Positions 44,936 to 57,487 of a stretch of DNA of 64,000 nt are shown here, piece by piece. Where the stretch lies: assembly GCA_037179335.1 (NCBI GenBank), contig JAKZHN010000005.1:558001-622000 (forward strand), written 5' to 3'. Below the pieces are notes generated by a model that had not been told where the DNA came from, did no database searches, and saw nothing but the letters and a program-made list of their open reading frames with translations. The DNA comes from Cyclaneusma minus (Eukaryota > Ascomycota > Leotiomycetes > Marthamycetales > Marthamycetaceae). The position numbers and the translations under genes are program-made. Positions within the stretch are counted from its first letter, which is position 1. Every line of letters starts with the position of its first letter.

Positions 44936-46815
44936 ATGCACCGAATACTGGAAGTACTTCTCGCATTTAGCCATCTTCTTGCATGCGTCGCCGCCGCTTC
45001 AGAATACAACGAACAGCTGTTCTTGCGCCCGCTTCCTCCTTCCCACCTGCTGGCCAGCTTCAATTTCCAAAGTAATACGAGTCTCCAAGCCTTCAATGCC
45101 CACGATTTTAGATACTTTCCGAGGAGTCTGGGCCAGATTCTACAGCATGCGAATACGAGGGAATTACATCTGAGGTTCAGCTTGGGACGCTGGGATGCTG
45201 AGAGATGGGGAGCAAGACCCTGGGGAGGCGCAAAGGAGGGAGGGACTGGTGTTGAGCTTTGGGCCTGGGTTGATGCAAAGGACGACGAAGAGTATATTGC
45301 ATTCTACGAACTCTAGAAGCAGAAAGTTGATTGCTAACTTGCATCACTTAGAGCTGATAGCCACTGGCTCACCTTGACCAATGCCTTGTCCGGCCTCTTT
45401 TGCGCCTCCTTGAATTTCATCGACTCCACTCATACTACGAGGCCTATCCTCTCTTTCCAACCAGCTGGTGATCATTCCAGTTCTACTTCATCCGACCTGC
45501 ACTTGTTACACGGAACCTTGCCGCGAGAAGTTGTGTGTACCGAGAATCTTACTCCTTTCTTGAAATTGCTTCCGTGCAAAGGAAAAGCTGGCATATCAAG
45601 CTTACTCGACGGTCATAAATTATTTGATGCCTCTTGGCAGAGCATGTCGATAGATGTTATTCCAATCTGCTCGGAAGCATCTGGCGACTGCGTTCTCCAG
45701 ATTACACAGACTATTGACATGGTCTTAGATATATCACGGTCTAAGCGTCCTCGGGGTCAGTCATAAGGTAGTCAGGAGAGCTGAAAAGTCTATATCTAAC
45801 ATTGTCAGATAACCCAATTCCACGGCCAGTACACCCCGAAGAACTCAAGTGCAACACATCAAAACCTTATCATAGCCATGACACTTGCTTCCCCTTGGAC
45901 GAGGAACAAGAAGGCTGGATGCTTTCTGAACTTTTCGCCCACCGATTGAAAGGCCGTTGCCCCCTGGCCGAAGGTGATCCTGAAGTCGTGTGTATCAACG
46001 TACCTCATGCGCAATCACTTGAAGTCTACGGCATCTTTTTAGAACAACGCCACACCAGCGGCTACAACCGTTGCTACAAGATCGCCGAATCCCAAGATTT
46101 TGAGATCGTTATGCCCTCTCACACCCTCTCCGACCGCGCACCGCTCTCCCAACCGCCCCTGTATGCCGAGCGATCATTCATTGGCTATGGCCAGGAACGC
46201 GGCGGCGTGCAAGCGATCCTCACGAACCCCAGCACGACCGAAACAGTCGAGTTTGTGTACATGGAGTCCCTCCCATGGTTCATGAAAGTCTATCTCCACA
46301 CCCTCAAAGCATCCCTCCAAAACCCCACAAACACAAACAAAAACCAAGGCGGCAACGAACTTATCAAGGAGATGTACTACCGCCCCGCCCTAGACCGCAA
46401 GCGGGGCACCCAACTCGAAATCCTACTCTCCCTCCCACCCAACAGCACCGCAATCCTCACCTACGATTTCGAAAAAGCCATCCTTCGCTACACCGAATAC
46501 CCACCCGACGCAAACCGTGGCTTTGACGTCGCCGGTGCTATTATCACGCTCAAGGGAACGGGCGAAGCGATTCGCACGACGAGTCTGTTGCTGCCGCTGC
46601 CGACGCCGGATTTCAGCATGCCGTATAATGTGATTATACTGACTAGCACGGTGATGGCGCTCAGTTTTGGCCATATCTTTAATCTGTTGGTGCGCAGGTT
46701 TGTGGGGAAGGATGAGGGGCCGGAGGGAGGTCTGGGGGTGCTGAAGGAAAGAGTTAGGGGGAGAGTGGCGACGATCGTTGCGAGGTTTGGAGCGAAGACG
46801 CAGAAAGTGGAATAA
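44936..46815 (+). CDS. GPI16: GPI transamidase subunit Gpi16 / PIG-T
   Basis: Exons 44936-45291, 45352-45755 and 45809-46815, 588 aa. MHRILEVLLAFSHLLACVAA is a signal peptide. The luminal domain carries family blocks: EYNEQLFLRPLPPSHLLASF, FRYFPRSLGQIL, LHLRFSLGRWDAERWG, HWLTLTNALSGLFCASLNF, GTLPREVVCTENLTPFLKLLPC with the Cys that links to the catalytic Gpi8 subunit, ERSFIGYGQERGG and MESLPWFMKVYLHTL. One membrane span, about residues 525-548 (YNVIILTSTVMALSFGHIFN), precedes a short basic cytosolic tail. Gpi16 is a core subunit of the ER complex that attaches GPI anchors. Codons are C-rich to about 46560 and G-rich afterwards. Confidence 0.96.
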
Positions 46816-47541
46816 ATGGATACCCCTTAATGATGAGATAGGTTAGATTGTATAGGTGCATATGGCCTTTTTGCGCGTAGACCGCGAATTACAAGGGATT
46901 CTGTTGGAGTTAAAAATACGCAAAGCAAAAAGAAAAAACATTTTTTTGTGGTTTTCGATTGATTCCCATTTTTGATCAGCAAGAGGGATCACCGAGAGGT
47001 CCCACCAAATCCTGGTGAGGCCGAGCGAGACTCCAAATAGGAAGCCCCTGTCAACTAACTGGAGCCTGGGGGCGATATATAGGTTACTGAAAGCAAGGGC
47101 CTGGACATGGCGAGAAAGGTTCCTGCTCTAGTAGTTTTGATTCTCACACTCCTCTGAACACATTGCACAACGCCAATACGATTACTGCATCTTCCATTGT
47201 TTGGGTCTGCGGCCGCTTTTGGATTTTTGTCTTTCTATCTGTTGGCTTTCATCGCTTCTTTCTTCTTTCCTGTCCCATGTCTGGCGGACCTTTCACACAT
47301 CGGGTAGTTCGTAAGTACCTAGAAATCTTTGTCGATGAGGGACCTGGACTCCCTTCAAGGGGGTGGGTCAGATTTAGACAAAAGCCATGCATAATTTTTC
47401 ATGAGCGATGCGCTGCAATTCGTTTGTAAAGCCCTCTCCCAAAGCCTCAAGATATGGTGAAATTCACTGGACCAACATATCACACCCTTCACTCTTAGCC
47501 TAATAAAATGACGGCTGACCTGTGAGAGTTCACCTGCAAGC
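46816..47541. other. Intergenic, no supported gene
   Basis: 3' flank of GPI16, then AT- and pyrimidine-rich sequence. Nothing recognised before the foldback element. Confidence 0.5.
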
Positions 47542-47858
47542 ACTGTCTAAGAAAAGCCCTCCGGATGTACACATGCGTGAATTGTTTTTCCTGTTTTGCT
47601 TCGCGGAGAAGAACGTCTTATCTATTGCCTGGCAGGTGGCCTTTCTTGCCAGCCTCGCCAGGCCTGTTGTTATGCTCTTTGCTGCTTTTGCTTTTTGCCG
47701 AACAAAAGGCAAAGATAACAGACAGCACAAAAACGGCATAGCGAGGCTGGCAGGAAACGCGACCTACCAGGCAATAGACAGAAATTCTCCTGCGCGAAGC
47801 CGAACGGGAGCACCGATCCACGCAAGGTGCGAGTCCGCGAAGGCATGCTCAGACAACC
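47542..47858. mobile_element. Foldback (long imperfect hairpin) element
   Basis: The stretch is a large inverted repeat centred near 47700: TCTATTGCCTGGCAGGT, TGCCAGCCTCGCCA and GCTTTTTGCCGAA on the left pair with CAGGCAATAGACAGA, GCGAGGCTGGCAGG and TTCGGC-type strings on the right. Arms are about 100 bp of good match, extending weakly to 140-150 bp. No target duplication is obvious. Open frames on both strands are mirror products. It abuts the 3' end of the nitrilase-family gene (stop at 47873). Confidence 0.7.
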
Positions 47859-47872
47859 ACCACAATCGCCCC

Positions 47873-49010
47873 TCACAGTTTCACTTTACTCTCTGCCTCC
47901 TTATCATCCTTCACCTCCTCCCCGTCCCTCACAAGCGTATAAGCATAATGCCACCCCTCCGTCCCCATATCCCTCCGAACCCCATAATTCTCCTCCGCAT
48001 CCTCCAGCACCTTCATATCCACCTCCACAACACTCATCCCCTCCTCCCTCCCCAACCGTCCCAATCCCCCCTTAAACGGCACCGCCACCTGGCTAATCCC
48101 CGCATAAGTCCCCCTCTCCCCCTTCCCCGTCTTTGCTCCCGCATTCGCAAATACCACTACACAGGTATTCTCAAACGCTCTTGCTGTCAACACGGAATCG
48201 ACAAATAGTTCTTCCGAGAGCGGGTTGTGGGCGAGCCCGGCGTCCGTGGCGTCCGAGAGCGTCCAGACTGTGGGGATGATGATGGTTTGTGCGCCCTGGG
48301 AGATCAGAGCGCGGAAGGCTTCGGGGAAGGCGAGGTCCCAGCAGATCAACATTCCCACTTTTCCCAGCGGCGTGTCAAACGCCTCATGTTTCTCATGCGC
48401 AGAAGATGTCAAATGTGGCCGTTCGGGATGCCAGAGGTTTTTCTTTTGGTAGCTTGACAAGATGGACCCATCGGTGGAGATGAAGTAGGCGATGTTTAGC
48501 AACTGGTCGCCGTGGGCTTCGACGAGGGTGCCGGGGACGATGCAGATGTGGAGTTCGGCGGCGAGGGCTTGGTAGGAGGCGAGATATTTGCCAGAGGAGG
48601 CGCAGTGGGTGCGGAAGGTGGGGTCGTCGGGGAGCCAGTTGGTGAGGTGGTATTCGGGGAGGACGGCGAGGTGGGCGCCCTGGGATGCGGCGGAGCGGAT
48701 GAAAGATTCTGCTTTGGAATAGTTGTATTCGGGGTCAAGGGGCTGGAGGGGGTGTTAGCTGGTGCATTTTGTGCGGAGCTTGGTAGGAGAGTAGAGGAGG
48801 GAAGATAGAAAGAAGACAGACAGGCTTTCGTGTTTGTGGATTGGAAATATGGGAATGACTATAAAACATGCGATGATCGAGAGCAAAGGAGCATAGAAGG
48901 ACGCTGCAAAATAAAACGAAAGGCACTGGATGTCTATATAATGGTAAATCACGAGACAAACATACCTTAGGGTTTAGCTGAATGACCGCTATCTTGTATA
49001 CGGGTGCCAT
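47873..49010 (-). CDS. Carbon-nitrogen hydrolase (nitrilase superfamily)
   Basis: Exons 49010-48966 and 48742-47873, 304 aa. MAPVYKIAVIQLNPK / PLDPEYNYSKAESFIR is the typical N-terminus. The catalytic triad is visible as Glu45 (VLPEYHL), Lys115 (SYQKKNL) and Cys149 (GMLICWDLAFPEAFR). The fold is complete to RRDMGTEGWHYAYTLVRDG. Family enzymes hydrolyse amides, carbamoyl groups or nitriles in the cytosol; ICWDL with Cys-Trp-Asp is the amidase-like form. The exact substrate is unknown. The intron is 223 nt, long for this window, and splits the ORF after codon 15. C-rich codons give way to G-rich ones near 48130. Confidence 0.93.
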
Positions 49011-50103
49011 CTTGCGGGTCTGTAACCAGAGTCCTCGTATCCCACAACCTCAAGTTTTTCTAAGGGGTCTCAAGGGACCATATGTTTCAAATTTGTGAAC
49101 TGTTGTGATATTTGGGACATCAAGTGTGAACTGAGGCGAAGGCACAAATTCCACCAGCCGCTGTCACAATGAACCAAACAAGCAATTGACGGCTTGAAAT
49201 CTGGCTTGGCTTGATAATTCCAACCGATTAGAGAATTACAAATATGCACCACTTTATCAAGATTCGAGTACAAGTTTTGTTTGATAATGGACCAATGCCG
49301 GCACCACCGGAAATCGAAGAGCAACGCGGCACGCGGGGGAGAGGGGTAGCATCACGGGCAGCGGCACATCGATTTTCCGGCTCTTCTGTCACAACATTGA
49401 AAGCTAGTTTTAGCCTTTTACTCACCATAATCAATACTGCCTCGCTTGACTAAAGAGGCAAACCACTCATCGTAAACTTTTGATTTCGTTGCATGCAGTT
49501 TCTGAGTGGATAGTCCGTAGTCCACCACAACGCTGCTAAGCCGTTCAATCTCGGTAGCATCTCTTCCTATCCTTGTCCTCCTTATCCCAAGTCCTGCATT
49601 GTAAAGTTGTATTCAGCGGCCTCAAAGGAACTCCACACCCAAGGAAGAAACTACACCGAGATTGAGGTCAGTCATAGCAGCAAGAGATCCCCCGAGCGCC
49701 GATCCGTGTGTCTCTGAACTCCATCCCACCGTCAGGATCAGCCACCAAACGCATCGCGAGAAAAGCTGGTAGCTTGACGAAAAGCTTGCCCAAGGGGTAT
49801 TTGGCGAAGAAAGAAACTCAAAGTACAGAACAAACTAGTACACATATACAAGACAAGGCGGGTTAGGTAACGCCACATTGATGCATCCATGAGGGGTCGA
49901 TGTCCATGCGATATGCAGCAACACATGAAAACGGACGCCGGAGAAAATTGAGAATTGCCGGCGCACATTCTTTGAAGTCCGAGCTAGAACGGGAGCTTCA
50001 TCCTCGAATGATGCAACACCGTATTGAGACAATACGGACGATGACTGTCACGTCCGCCGGTAAGTAGTTGCGATCTTCAGCATTCGGGTAGGGCAACACT
50101 GCC
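49011..50103. other. Intergenic, no supported gene
   Basis: 1.1 kb between the start of the nitrilase-family gene and the stop of the Zn2Cys6 regulator. Short frames only. Confidence 0.55.
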
Positions 50104-52639
50104 TTATCCGCGAAGGGTTGGGTCCATGATAACCAAGTTGAGGAAGCCATCACGGGTGATGCGGGTTGGGTCCCAGGTGCGTTGCTGTTTGGCTGGAGAG
50201 GCCTTGGGCAACACAGGAGACGTTACTTGGCTTTGGTCGCCGTCAAAAGCATTCTCGCGGCCTTCCTCGGCGCCGACTGCAAGGTCCGCGAGGTGTTGCA
50301 GTCCTTGGCTTGCGATGAGACCTTGCTGGCTGCTGTTTCCGCCACCGGAACCGAGAGATTGCTCGCCAGCACCAGATTGCAGGGCTTTGCCAATGATTTT
50401 GTGGATAGCGGCATTCCATCGCTCAGGGACGGCGCGGTACTGGGCGAGCGCTTTCAGGGCATTCTCCGCCTCATCATGCGTTTCCTCGTATTCCATGAGC
50501 TCAGAGAGAGTGAGAGCCGCAAGGGAGAAGAGCTGGTGGTTCCACGGAGTCACCACACTCGAGTGCTCCGTCAGCATGCCGACAATGCCAAGAACAGGTT
50601 CCAACAAGTCAGTGGGATCTGCTTGGGCGGTGTGTCGCTGCATCAAAATCTTCGCATGCCAGTATGTCATGTACAAAACGGGGGATGATGAGATGGTCAC
50701 ACCGGTGGGGAACGACTCGCGGAACCGTTCAAGTTCGCCGGTAAGCAGTATGCCAACCAGAGGTGTAACACGTGGATTCACGCGGTCTGGGTTTTGCCAC
50801 ATGACAGTAGCGACATGGCCTAAGATGATGGACAGACCTGGTATTGTCAGTACTTGCTGGAGGGGGGCGATGGCAGGGAGACTCACGAGTGAAGTGGTAG
50901 GTGATATCGCCGAGCAGTTGCTGGTCTTCGGCCAGGACAACTGTGGCCGTGTCAGGGATCAGGCACGGAGTGGCGCTGCTGGAGGCATGCCATCTGTCCA
51001 TGATAACCAAGCTCCACCAGGTTCGACGAGCGATCTTCTCATCTGAATCGGTTTCGCTTTCCAAGAACCTGTCGCTCGATTGGAACTTGTGTAACTTCAT
51101 CATGTACGCAAGTCCTACAGCGCTGCAGAGCGAAACTTGTCCAGCTTGCATGGTGCCCAACTCAGGTCCCGTGACGGGCGATGGCTGTGCACGGTTGCAG
51201 GTTTCGATGGCCAGCAACATCAGAGTATGCAGCAAGACGAGGTTTGAACTCATGGTCCTAGCTGATGTCTCAAGTTGGAACGATGCGATCAAGTTGTCCG
51301 CCCTTCTGCTGCCTGAACCATCCCGACGTGCTTCAACGGACGTGAACGATCGCATTGTAGCGTAAAGTGTCTCCAGAAACGCATCTCGGAGGTTAGGCTG
51401 GCATTTCTGGAGGTTGGCTAGTAGCATCTTCTTGGAGAAGGGTAGCATGGGCAAGTATTGTTGGATTGTGTTGTAGTATCTGGTTCGAGTCAGCAGTTTG
51501 TGCGAAACGATCATGGAATTGACTTACCCATCAATGATATTCTCATCCCACTCAACTTTCTGACTACCATGAGCGTGTTCCTGAGCATGGTTCTGGTCTG
51601 CCATGTTATCGTTGAACGAGGTATCTTGGCGTCTGGCAGCTTCAGGGCTGGGTCTCCAAGACGCTTGTGGGGCAAGGCCGTTGGGAGAAAACTGAGACCT
51701 GTACGGAGCTGGAGCCGAGTCACCGCCCCTAGACTCAGGTTGATAGCTGGTCGTGGGGGCTGGAGGTGCTAGGTGGCGGGTGGTATCGTGCGACCATCCA
51801 GCAGCAGGTCTTGGAGTCGGATATCCAACAGCAAAATCATTGGCCATATCCGAGTAGGAGCGGATTCGGGATTGCATTGGTTGTGGATTCGGGGAAGGAG
51901 AAAATTCATCGGCGACGCGCCTCGGGGATCCTCCACCGTCCTGGTGCATAGGAGCATATGGTTGTAGGTCGCTTCCCACTGCTCCATGTACCGCACCTTC
52001 AAGCTGGTTCAAACGGTCTGCGAGCTCTTTGATGTATCTGCACAAGTCCGTTAGCTTGGTCGGCAGAAAGCAGAAGCAATTCACGAACCCTTTGCTGGGA
52101 CCTCTCTTCTGAGGAACGCGACTGAACTGGCAAGTGGCACTGGTTCGCTTGCAGTTGGCACATGGAACCTCGCCGGTCTCAGTGGTCGCGTCGCAGCGGA
52201 TCTTCTTGCGGCGACATTCATCACAGGCCCGCGACACCTTGCTCCGCTTCCTTGGAGGACCTTCGGTAGATTCGTCACCGCCGCCACCTCCGCCACTGGC
52301 CATGGGGTAAGGGTTTGGCTGCTGCTGCTGCTGCAATTGTTGCTGCTGCTGCTGCTGCAATTGCTGCGGCTGCTGCATGGGCGACGCCATGTGCGATTGC
52401 TCATACTGGTTATTGGCGGAATTCTGCGAATTGCCTTCTTGACTCTCATGAATATCCGGAGTCATTCGCGCGACAGGAGCTGGCATGATGGGCGCATTGC
52501 CCATACCGCGGGACAGCTGCTGAGCCATCTGAAGCTCATCAGAGCCCATCCTCGCGTTGTTATTGCCATTGTAGAAAGGGCCATTGTCGGCAGATGAAGC
52601 TGGATCCGGATATCCGGTTGAAGAGTCATTGTGGTTCAT
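50104..52639 (-). CDS. Zn(II)2Cys6 transcription factor, RGT1-like
   Basis: Exons 52639-52089, 52037-51528, 51479-50887 and 50837-50104, 795 aa. The N-terminus has a Gln tract (about residues 88-107, encoded by CAG/CAA runs at 52317-52378). The zinc cluster uses Cys139, 142, 149, 160, 163 and 170, followed by RVPQKRGPSKG / YIKELADRLNQLE, where the linker and start of a coiled coil are joined by splicing. A disordered stretch precedes the fungal_trans region (about residues 355-620): YYNTIQQYLPMLPFSKK, CSAVGLAYMMKLHKFQ and RRTWWSLVIMDRWHA. KRGPSKGYIKELADRL resembles RGT1-type regulators of hexose-transporter genes; that assignment is from memory of the family and moderate. All exon phases agree. 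Confidence 0.92.
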
Positions 52640-53330
52640 GACTGGCGCATTCCTTGCTGTTAAGCAAGGAGGAGATTGGATTGGGGAGAGAGGTCGCGTC
52701 TGGTCCGGCGCAAGTTGGCTGTGATGGAGTTAGGACGTGTAACAAAGCTTCACGCAATCACAAGTGCAGCTCGCAATGGCACAAGAGATACAATGAGAGC
52801 GCGTCGGTGAGCTGTGACGACATTTCCCGCTCGGGCAGCAGGAGCTTCGCACGAAGGCCTGTCGCACCCAAGACGTATGAATGTTGGGTTGAGGATCTGT
52901 ACGTACCTTTCGAAGCTCTCCGCAGCTCTCGGGTCGCGGTTGGGAGGCCGCGCGTGGAAACTTTGATCCGTTGCGAAGAGGGTTGTCGGTCGGGACTGGC
53001 GGCGGTGCACACCAGCGAAACTGGATGACCGGCGACTCTCGGACGAGAATTCAAAGAGGGGCTATGAGGCACCAAGAGCAGCAGCCAAGAGATTGAACGA
53101 GAGCAGCCGTTGCGGGCTCTTGTCAACGACGCGGGAATCTTGTGATGAAGAAATCGGAAGGAGGACGGCCCGCAGGAAGACTCGGCCGTGGAAATACCAC
53201 TGGTCCTAGCGTCTTTTGGTCGCTAGCGCCACCGGCATAATCGTGCACCAATTTGCCGACACCACCGCCACCTGCACTTCGCATCTCCTCCTGTCGGCGA
53301 CCTTTACATGATTCCCTTGTTTTTACTTTG
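52640..53330. promoter_or_regulatory. Upstream region of the RGT1-like gene
   Basis: GC-rich sequence with short frames and no coding support. Such regulators often have long leaders; no specific site was recognised. Confidence 0.3.
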
Positions 53331-55984
53331 CGAAAATATTTCTATCAACTTCCAATCGATATTTTCTGCTGAAGCTATTGCTGTTTTCAATTTTGAGATA
53401 CTTTCCAAATTGAAGTAGGCTACGTGAAGACATTCTGGGTGATGATTTGCTACCCAGCCTCAACACCGAGTAACCAACTCCGTACAACTCCGTACAACTC
53501 CAAAATGCGAATCTGGTGTGAAGCACAAGCTCATTCAGCCAATACGAATCACCATGCCACCATGATCCGGCAACACCACTATGATGGCGGAAGTTCCGAC
53601 CTCACAATGCAGGACGAGGAGGGGCGAATCCGATACCATACACCCACGCATCCCAAACCCAAGCCATTATCGAATTGGCTATACCCCAACACTTGGACTC
53701 GAAGGCATCCCGTGCACCTCTCTCTACTCCCCAAATGGATATGTGCACCGCCTCCAGATCTTGGATGAGATGCCGACGACCCTTTCCAAGCACACCTATG
53801 TATCGGCGACAGAGTCAGACGCCCGTTCTCTGCAGCTGCAGGGAAATGGCCACTCCCAGCGACCCCAGATGCAGCGACATGAAGCTCCCCTGCCACTGAT
53901 GGCCTGTCAAATGCTGGCTGTCGGAGAAATACTCACAGACCCCGCCATCCACTTTCAAATCTCCTTGCATATGGCCTGTCCGTTGAGCCGAGAATAGGCT
54001 TGTGCTGCGGAGCGGCAAGCTTGCAACACCTCTTGCCCTGCGCTTGAAGGAGCTGACTTCTCAGTGGGGTTCTACTCTATGTTTGCCCCCTTCATCTCCA
54101 GCCTACTTTGAAGAGGTGGAGTATACAGCTACATGTAGGTGCGGGATTTTATTGCTTGACCATACCAGCTTCTGTATTTCTGAACCTCAATATATCATGT
54201 GGCTTCTCGGACTCCATACGTCAATGTTGACCTTGCCTTGTTGGGGGATACAATCTCAAGCTAGAGATCCAGCATTCGAGGGGCTGTTATGAGTTCCTCT
54301 TACATGTACAAAAGCCGTGGTTAGTGATTTTCAGGCGATTTCTCTCTCGGGGTGGTCAATATCAAGTTGGTAGTGACCACGGCTTGTCAAGGGAGTCTTC
54401 AACAGCCGTGGAAGCATGTTTACCCGGTCTCTACCGTGATGCCACCCCCATTCACCACCAACTTGATTTACCACGGTCAAGGCACCCGTCTCCCTTTTAG
54501 CAAGTCAGCTGATTTTCGTCTCGACTCCAGAGGGTGGAGAGAGCTGAGAACTGAGAACACACTACAGTACACAAGTGGCTCTGCCAGATGCGGAAGTGCC
54601 AGATGCGGACGTGGTCATGAGTGCCCGAGCCCAGGAGAGACATGTGAGAAGATGCATTTATAGCTACGTGCATGCTATCTAAAAACTTGACTCCGGCAAG
54701 GTCTGGACTCTGGTAACACAGGTGCTCGCGATTTGCAGCGGGGGTATACGCCGGCCCGGGGCTTTGTGGACGTGCAAGGTCAGCATCATCAGAATCCGGG
54801 GCTCAACTTTGTCTCCCGCCACACCCTGTTCCCCAAACGGTGTATAGCAGACCTTCCATATAGCTTCTTTATCGCCCGCTATCGTCTATCTCAACGCACA
54901 AGCTCAATAGTGCGCCTTGCAACAAGGCTTACAACAAGGGTCGCCCAGCTGCTTCATCTGAATCGGGAACACCAGCTGCTCGGAGAAACGAGGCCATGTC
55001 CTCCGACTTTACCACTGTATGCAAAGATGCCTTAACTCACCTCCATGGGCCGACGACCTTGGAATTTGAGCTGCAGGCCTGGTTGGCGCGACCGTATGTA
55101 CTAGGACGGAGTAGAGCTCTTCCATTTGGAGCAGTACAAGAGTACATGGGCGTTGCGGTTGAGGCACAATGCATACAATCGAGCAGCCAACAGGGAGGTG
55201 ACACTCGCCAATCTATCCGCGGGTTACTACCTGACAACAGGTGCAGAAAGCTGGAAGCTGGCAGACGTCCAGCGCTGTCAGTTCCCGGGAACTCGGTTGC
55301 GTAGGTCTCTTTTCGTGGATTCTGGCATGGCAGACGATCACATGGTAAGGTATCTACATGTAGCGGACTTTCCAGACTCGGTCTTCAAAATATTCACCGG
55401 CCAAAAGTCGATGCAGGATTCGATCACTTGAAGCGCTACGATCGGCCCAGGGATCCGGAGACCAACCAACCCTGCCCTTCAATTTATAGAATCGGCAATG
55501 AGCCTATTCTTACCGCTGACCCCCACTACTCACAACCACTCGAGTTACTCTATCAGCGGGGCCCGATATTGGGACTCTTCACACACATCCGACCACTCCC
55601 GCTTGCAGATTCAGCCCCGCGATGTGAATGATAGGAACATAGCCATCAGGTTCCTGTGAATTGTGCAATCAGATTATCAGAGGTAATCTACTGGATCCGG
55701 ATAATCACAGCATTGAACCATTCCGATCACGATGTGTTCGATATCCATGACGTACATCTCAAGCTTCGCTCGCCCAACAAAGATAGACACTGTATGTAGC
55801 CGACGTCGGCACTGTGTTACGAGTATCAAGGCCTGCTTTTCTACACTGTGAGCCATACGGTTGGAAGTTTTAGCTTGTCAAACTTCCAGCTTCCAACTCA
55901 TTCCTCAGACCCCAGTCTACCCCCAGATTGTAAAATGCGATTTCTGGGTTCCAGAGACATGCTATGGGAATAAAACCAGCACCA
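53331..55984. other. Gene-poor stretch with small inverted repeats
   Basis: No supported gene in 2.6 kb. At 54310-54490 the motif GCCGTGG/CCACGGC occurs four times in alternating orientation, and ATCAAGTTGGT (about 54362) is inverted near 54462. TACATGTA palindromes lie at 54130, 54301 and 55355. The sequence may derive from decayed repeats. Confidence 0.4.
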
Positions 55985-56070
55985 ATGGAATCTACGCAAA
56001 ATTTGCCATCGATTGGTGTGTGTTTTGTATTTTCGAATTTTTCAAGTCGATGTGCAACAAAACGGAAATT
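55985..56070. repeat. Solo end of the 24.8-26.0 kb inverted-repeat element
   Basis: GGAATCTACGCAAAATTTGC, then ATCGAT and GTCGATGTGCAACAAAAC (56046-56063) follow the same order as the left arm at 24850-24915 with a slightly longer spacer. No matching opposite end was seen nearby. Confidence 0.5.
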
Positions 56071-56666
56071 TAGACGATAGTATAGTGTCCTGATTAGGCA
56101 AAGCTTGGAAATATCGCTATCGAAGCCCAAATCTCCGTCGTCGGAAGAATAGTTTGTCGTGTAGGGTTTGGTCTGTTGGGGCTGGGCTGTTCTGTCGATT
56201 TGCATTATTCTAGTCGGTTCGGAATAATGCTCCAGTGTCTTCAACCTATTTGGCAGTGAAGGAACTAAGCTCAAAATGACATGCATTCTAAGTTAAGCGT
56301 GTTATCTAGCCTGTTTCATATCCTCGCTTGCGGAACTTAGTGGCACTATAACCATTTGGAGGTGAAGCTGGTAAGTAGAAATCATATCAAATCTGACATA
56401 TGTCTAAAACCCTTGACAACTGAAACTATCTAGCATATCTTTTTGTCTGACCGGGCACACTAGAACCTGGTAGAACCACACGGCTGCTATCTGCAAAGCT
56501 ACTGCAAAGAGCACAGCGGTTAGGCACAAGATGGAGCTCTTAGCCATAAGCTCTGTCCTACCCAGTCACAATCAATCACGTGATAGAGTCCTTAGATACG
56601 CATATATACTGTGATTCGACACGCTGTAATATCCTAACCCTTCGGCTAGTATTAATTTAATGGGGA

Positions 56667-56825
56667 CGTTGAAGTTGAAGTTGGAGGTGAACTCTGAATT
56701 GACGTTGAACTGACTACTTGAACCTGTGAAGTTGAAGCTCGAGTTGAAACTAGATCTGAATTTGGATCTGAACTTGAAGTTGAACCTGAACTTGGAGCTG
56801 GGTTTGAAGTTGAAGCTGTAACTTT
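56667..56825. repeat. Degenerate GTTGAA-type low-complexity tract
   Basis: About 160 bp of GTTGAAGTTGAAG-like words mixed with GAACTTGA and CTGAATTTG. Read on the minus strand it gives an alternating Phe/Asn/Ser frame that I treat as a by-product. A similar tract lies at 62130-62520. Confidence 0.65.
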
Positions 56826-56949
56826 CTGACTCTCTGCGGGCGTCGTCCGGCATTTGTAGCCTCCACTAGTGTCCAGTAGTTGCGTTCCTAAGAAATGCGC
56901 AGGGTATACAGACTGAGGCTGTTAAACTGTTTGACTATCCCCTACCCTA

Positions 56950-57345
56950 TCTGCACTTTGACAAAGATTTGACGACGTGAGAAGAGGAACTTGTTTGCGA
57001 GAAAAACATGGACATCGCAGTTCGTCCAGAGTTCGACAGAAATCTGGGGATGGGAGCGTAGTTATTTCTTGTGAGTAAGACGTGGCAATCGCACTTTGTC
57101 TGGGCTTCGGCAGAGAGTCCGTGACTACCCACCCCTATCCAAACTTCGACAGAGATTTTGCAGCATGAGAAGAGGAATTTGACTTGGGAGACAAATATGA
57201 ACACCGTGTTTCGTTCAGACTCCGATAGAGAACTGAGAAATTATAGATTGCGAGTGCAAACATTGCTTCCGAGAAAGACACAGGAGTCACTATTATACTT
57301 TGTCTGGGCTTCGACAGAGAGTCCGCAATATGAGAGATCGAAAAT
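56950..57345. repeat. Degenerate tandem repeat, ~90-100 bp unit
   Basis: The core CTTTGTCTGGGCTTCGACAGAGAGTCCG is seen intact or mutated at about 57015, 57091, 57206 and 57299. GAGAAGAGGAA(C/T)TTG recurs at 56978 and 57167. Copies are strongly diverged. Confidence 0.55.
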
Positions 57346-57487
57346 GACTTACGAAAAAAGATCACTTGCAAGTAAAACATATAATTCTAGCTTTTTTATA
57401 CGTGAGAGACTATGAGCGTTCCCTATATAGTATATACCTGGTAGTCTGTCAGGCAAATTAGCATTAACTTGATATTATAGTCCATTT

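Noticed and set aside
47522..48208. 228-codon plus-strand frame
   Set aside because: It crosses the foldback element and then runs antisense to the nitrilase-family gene.
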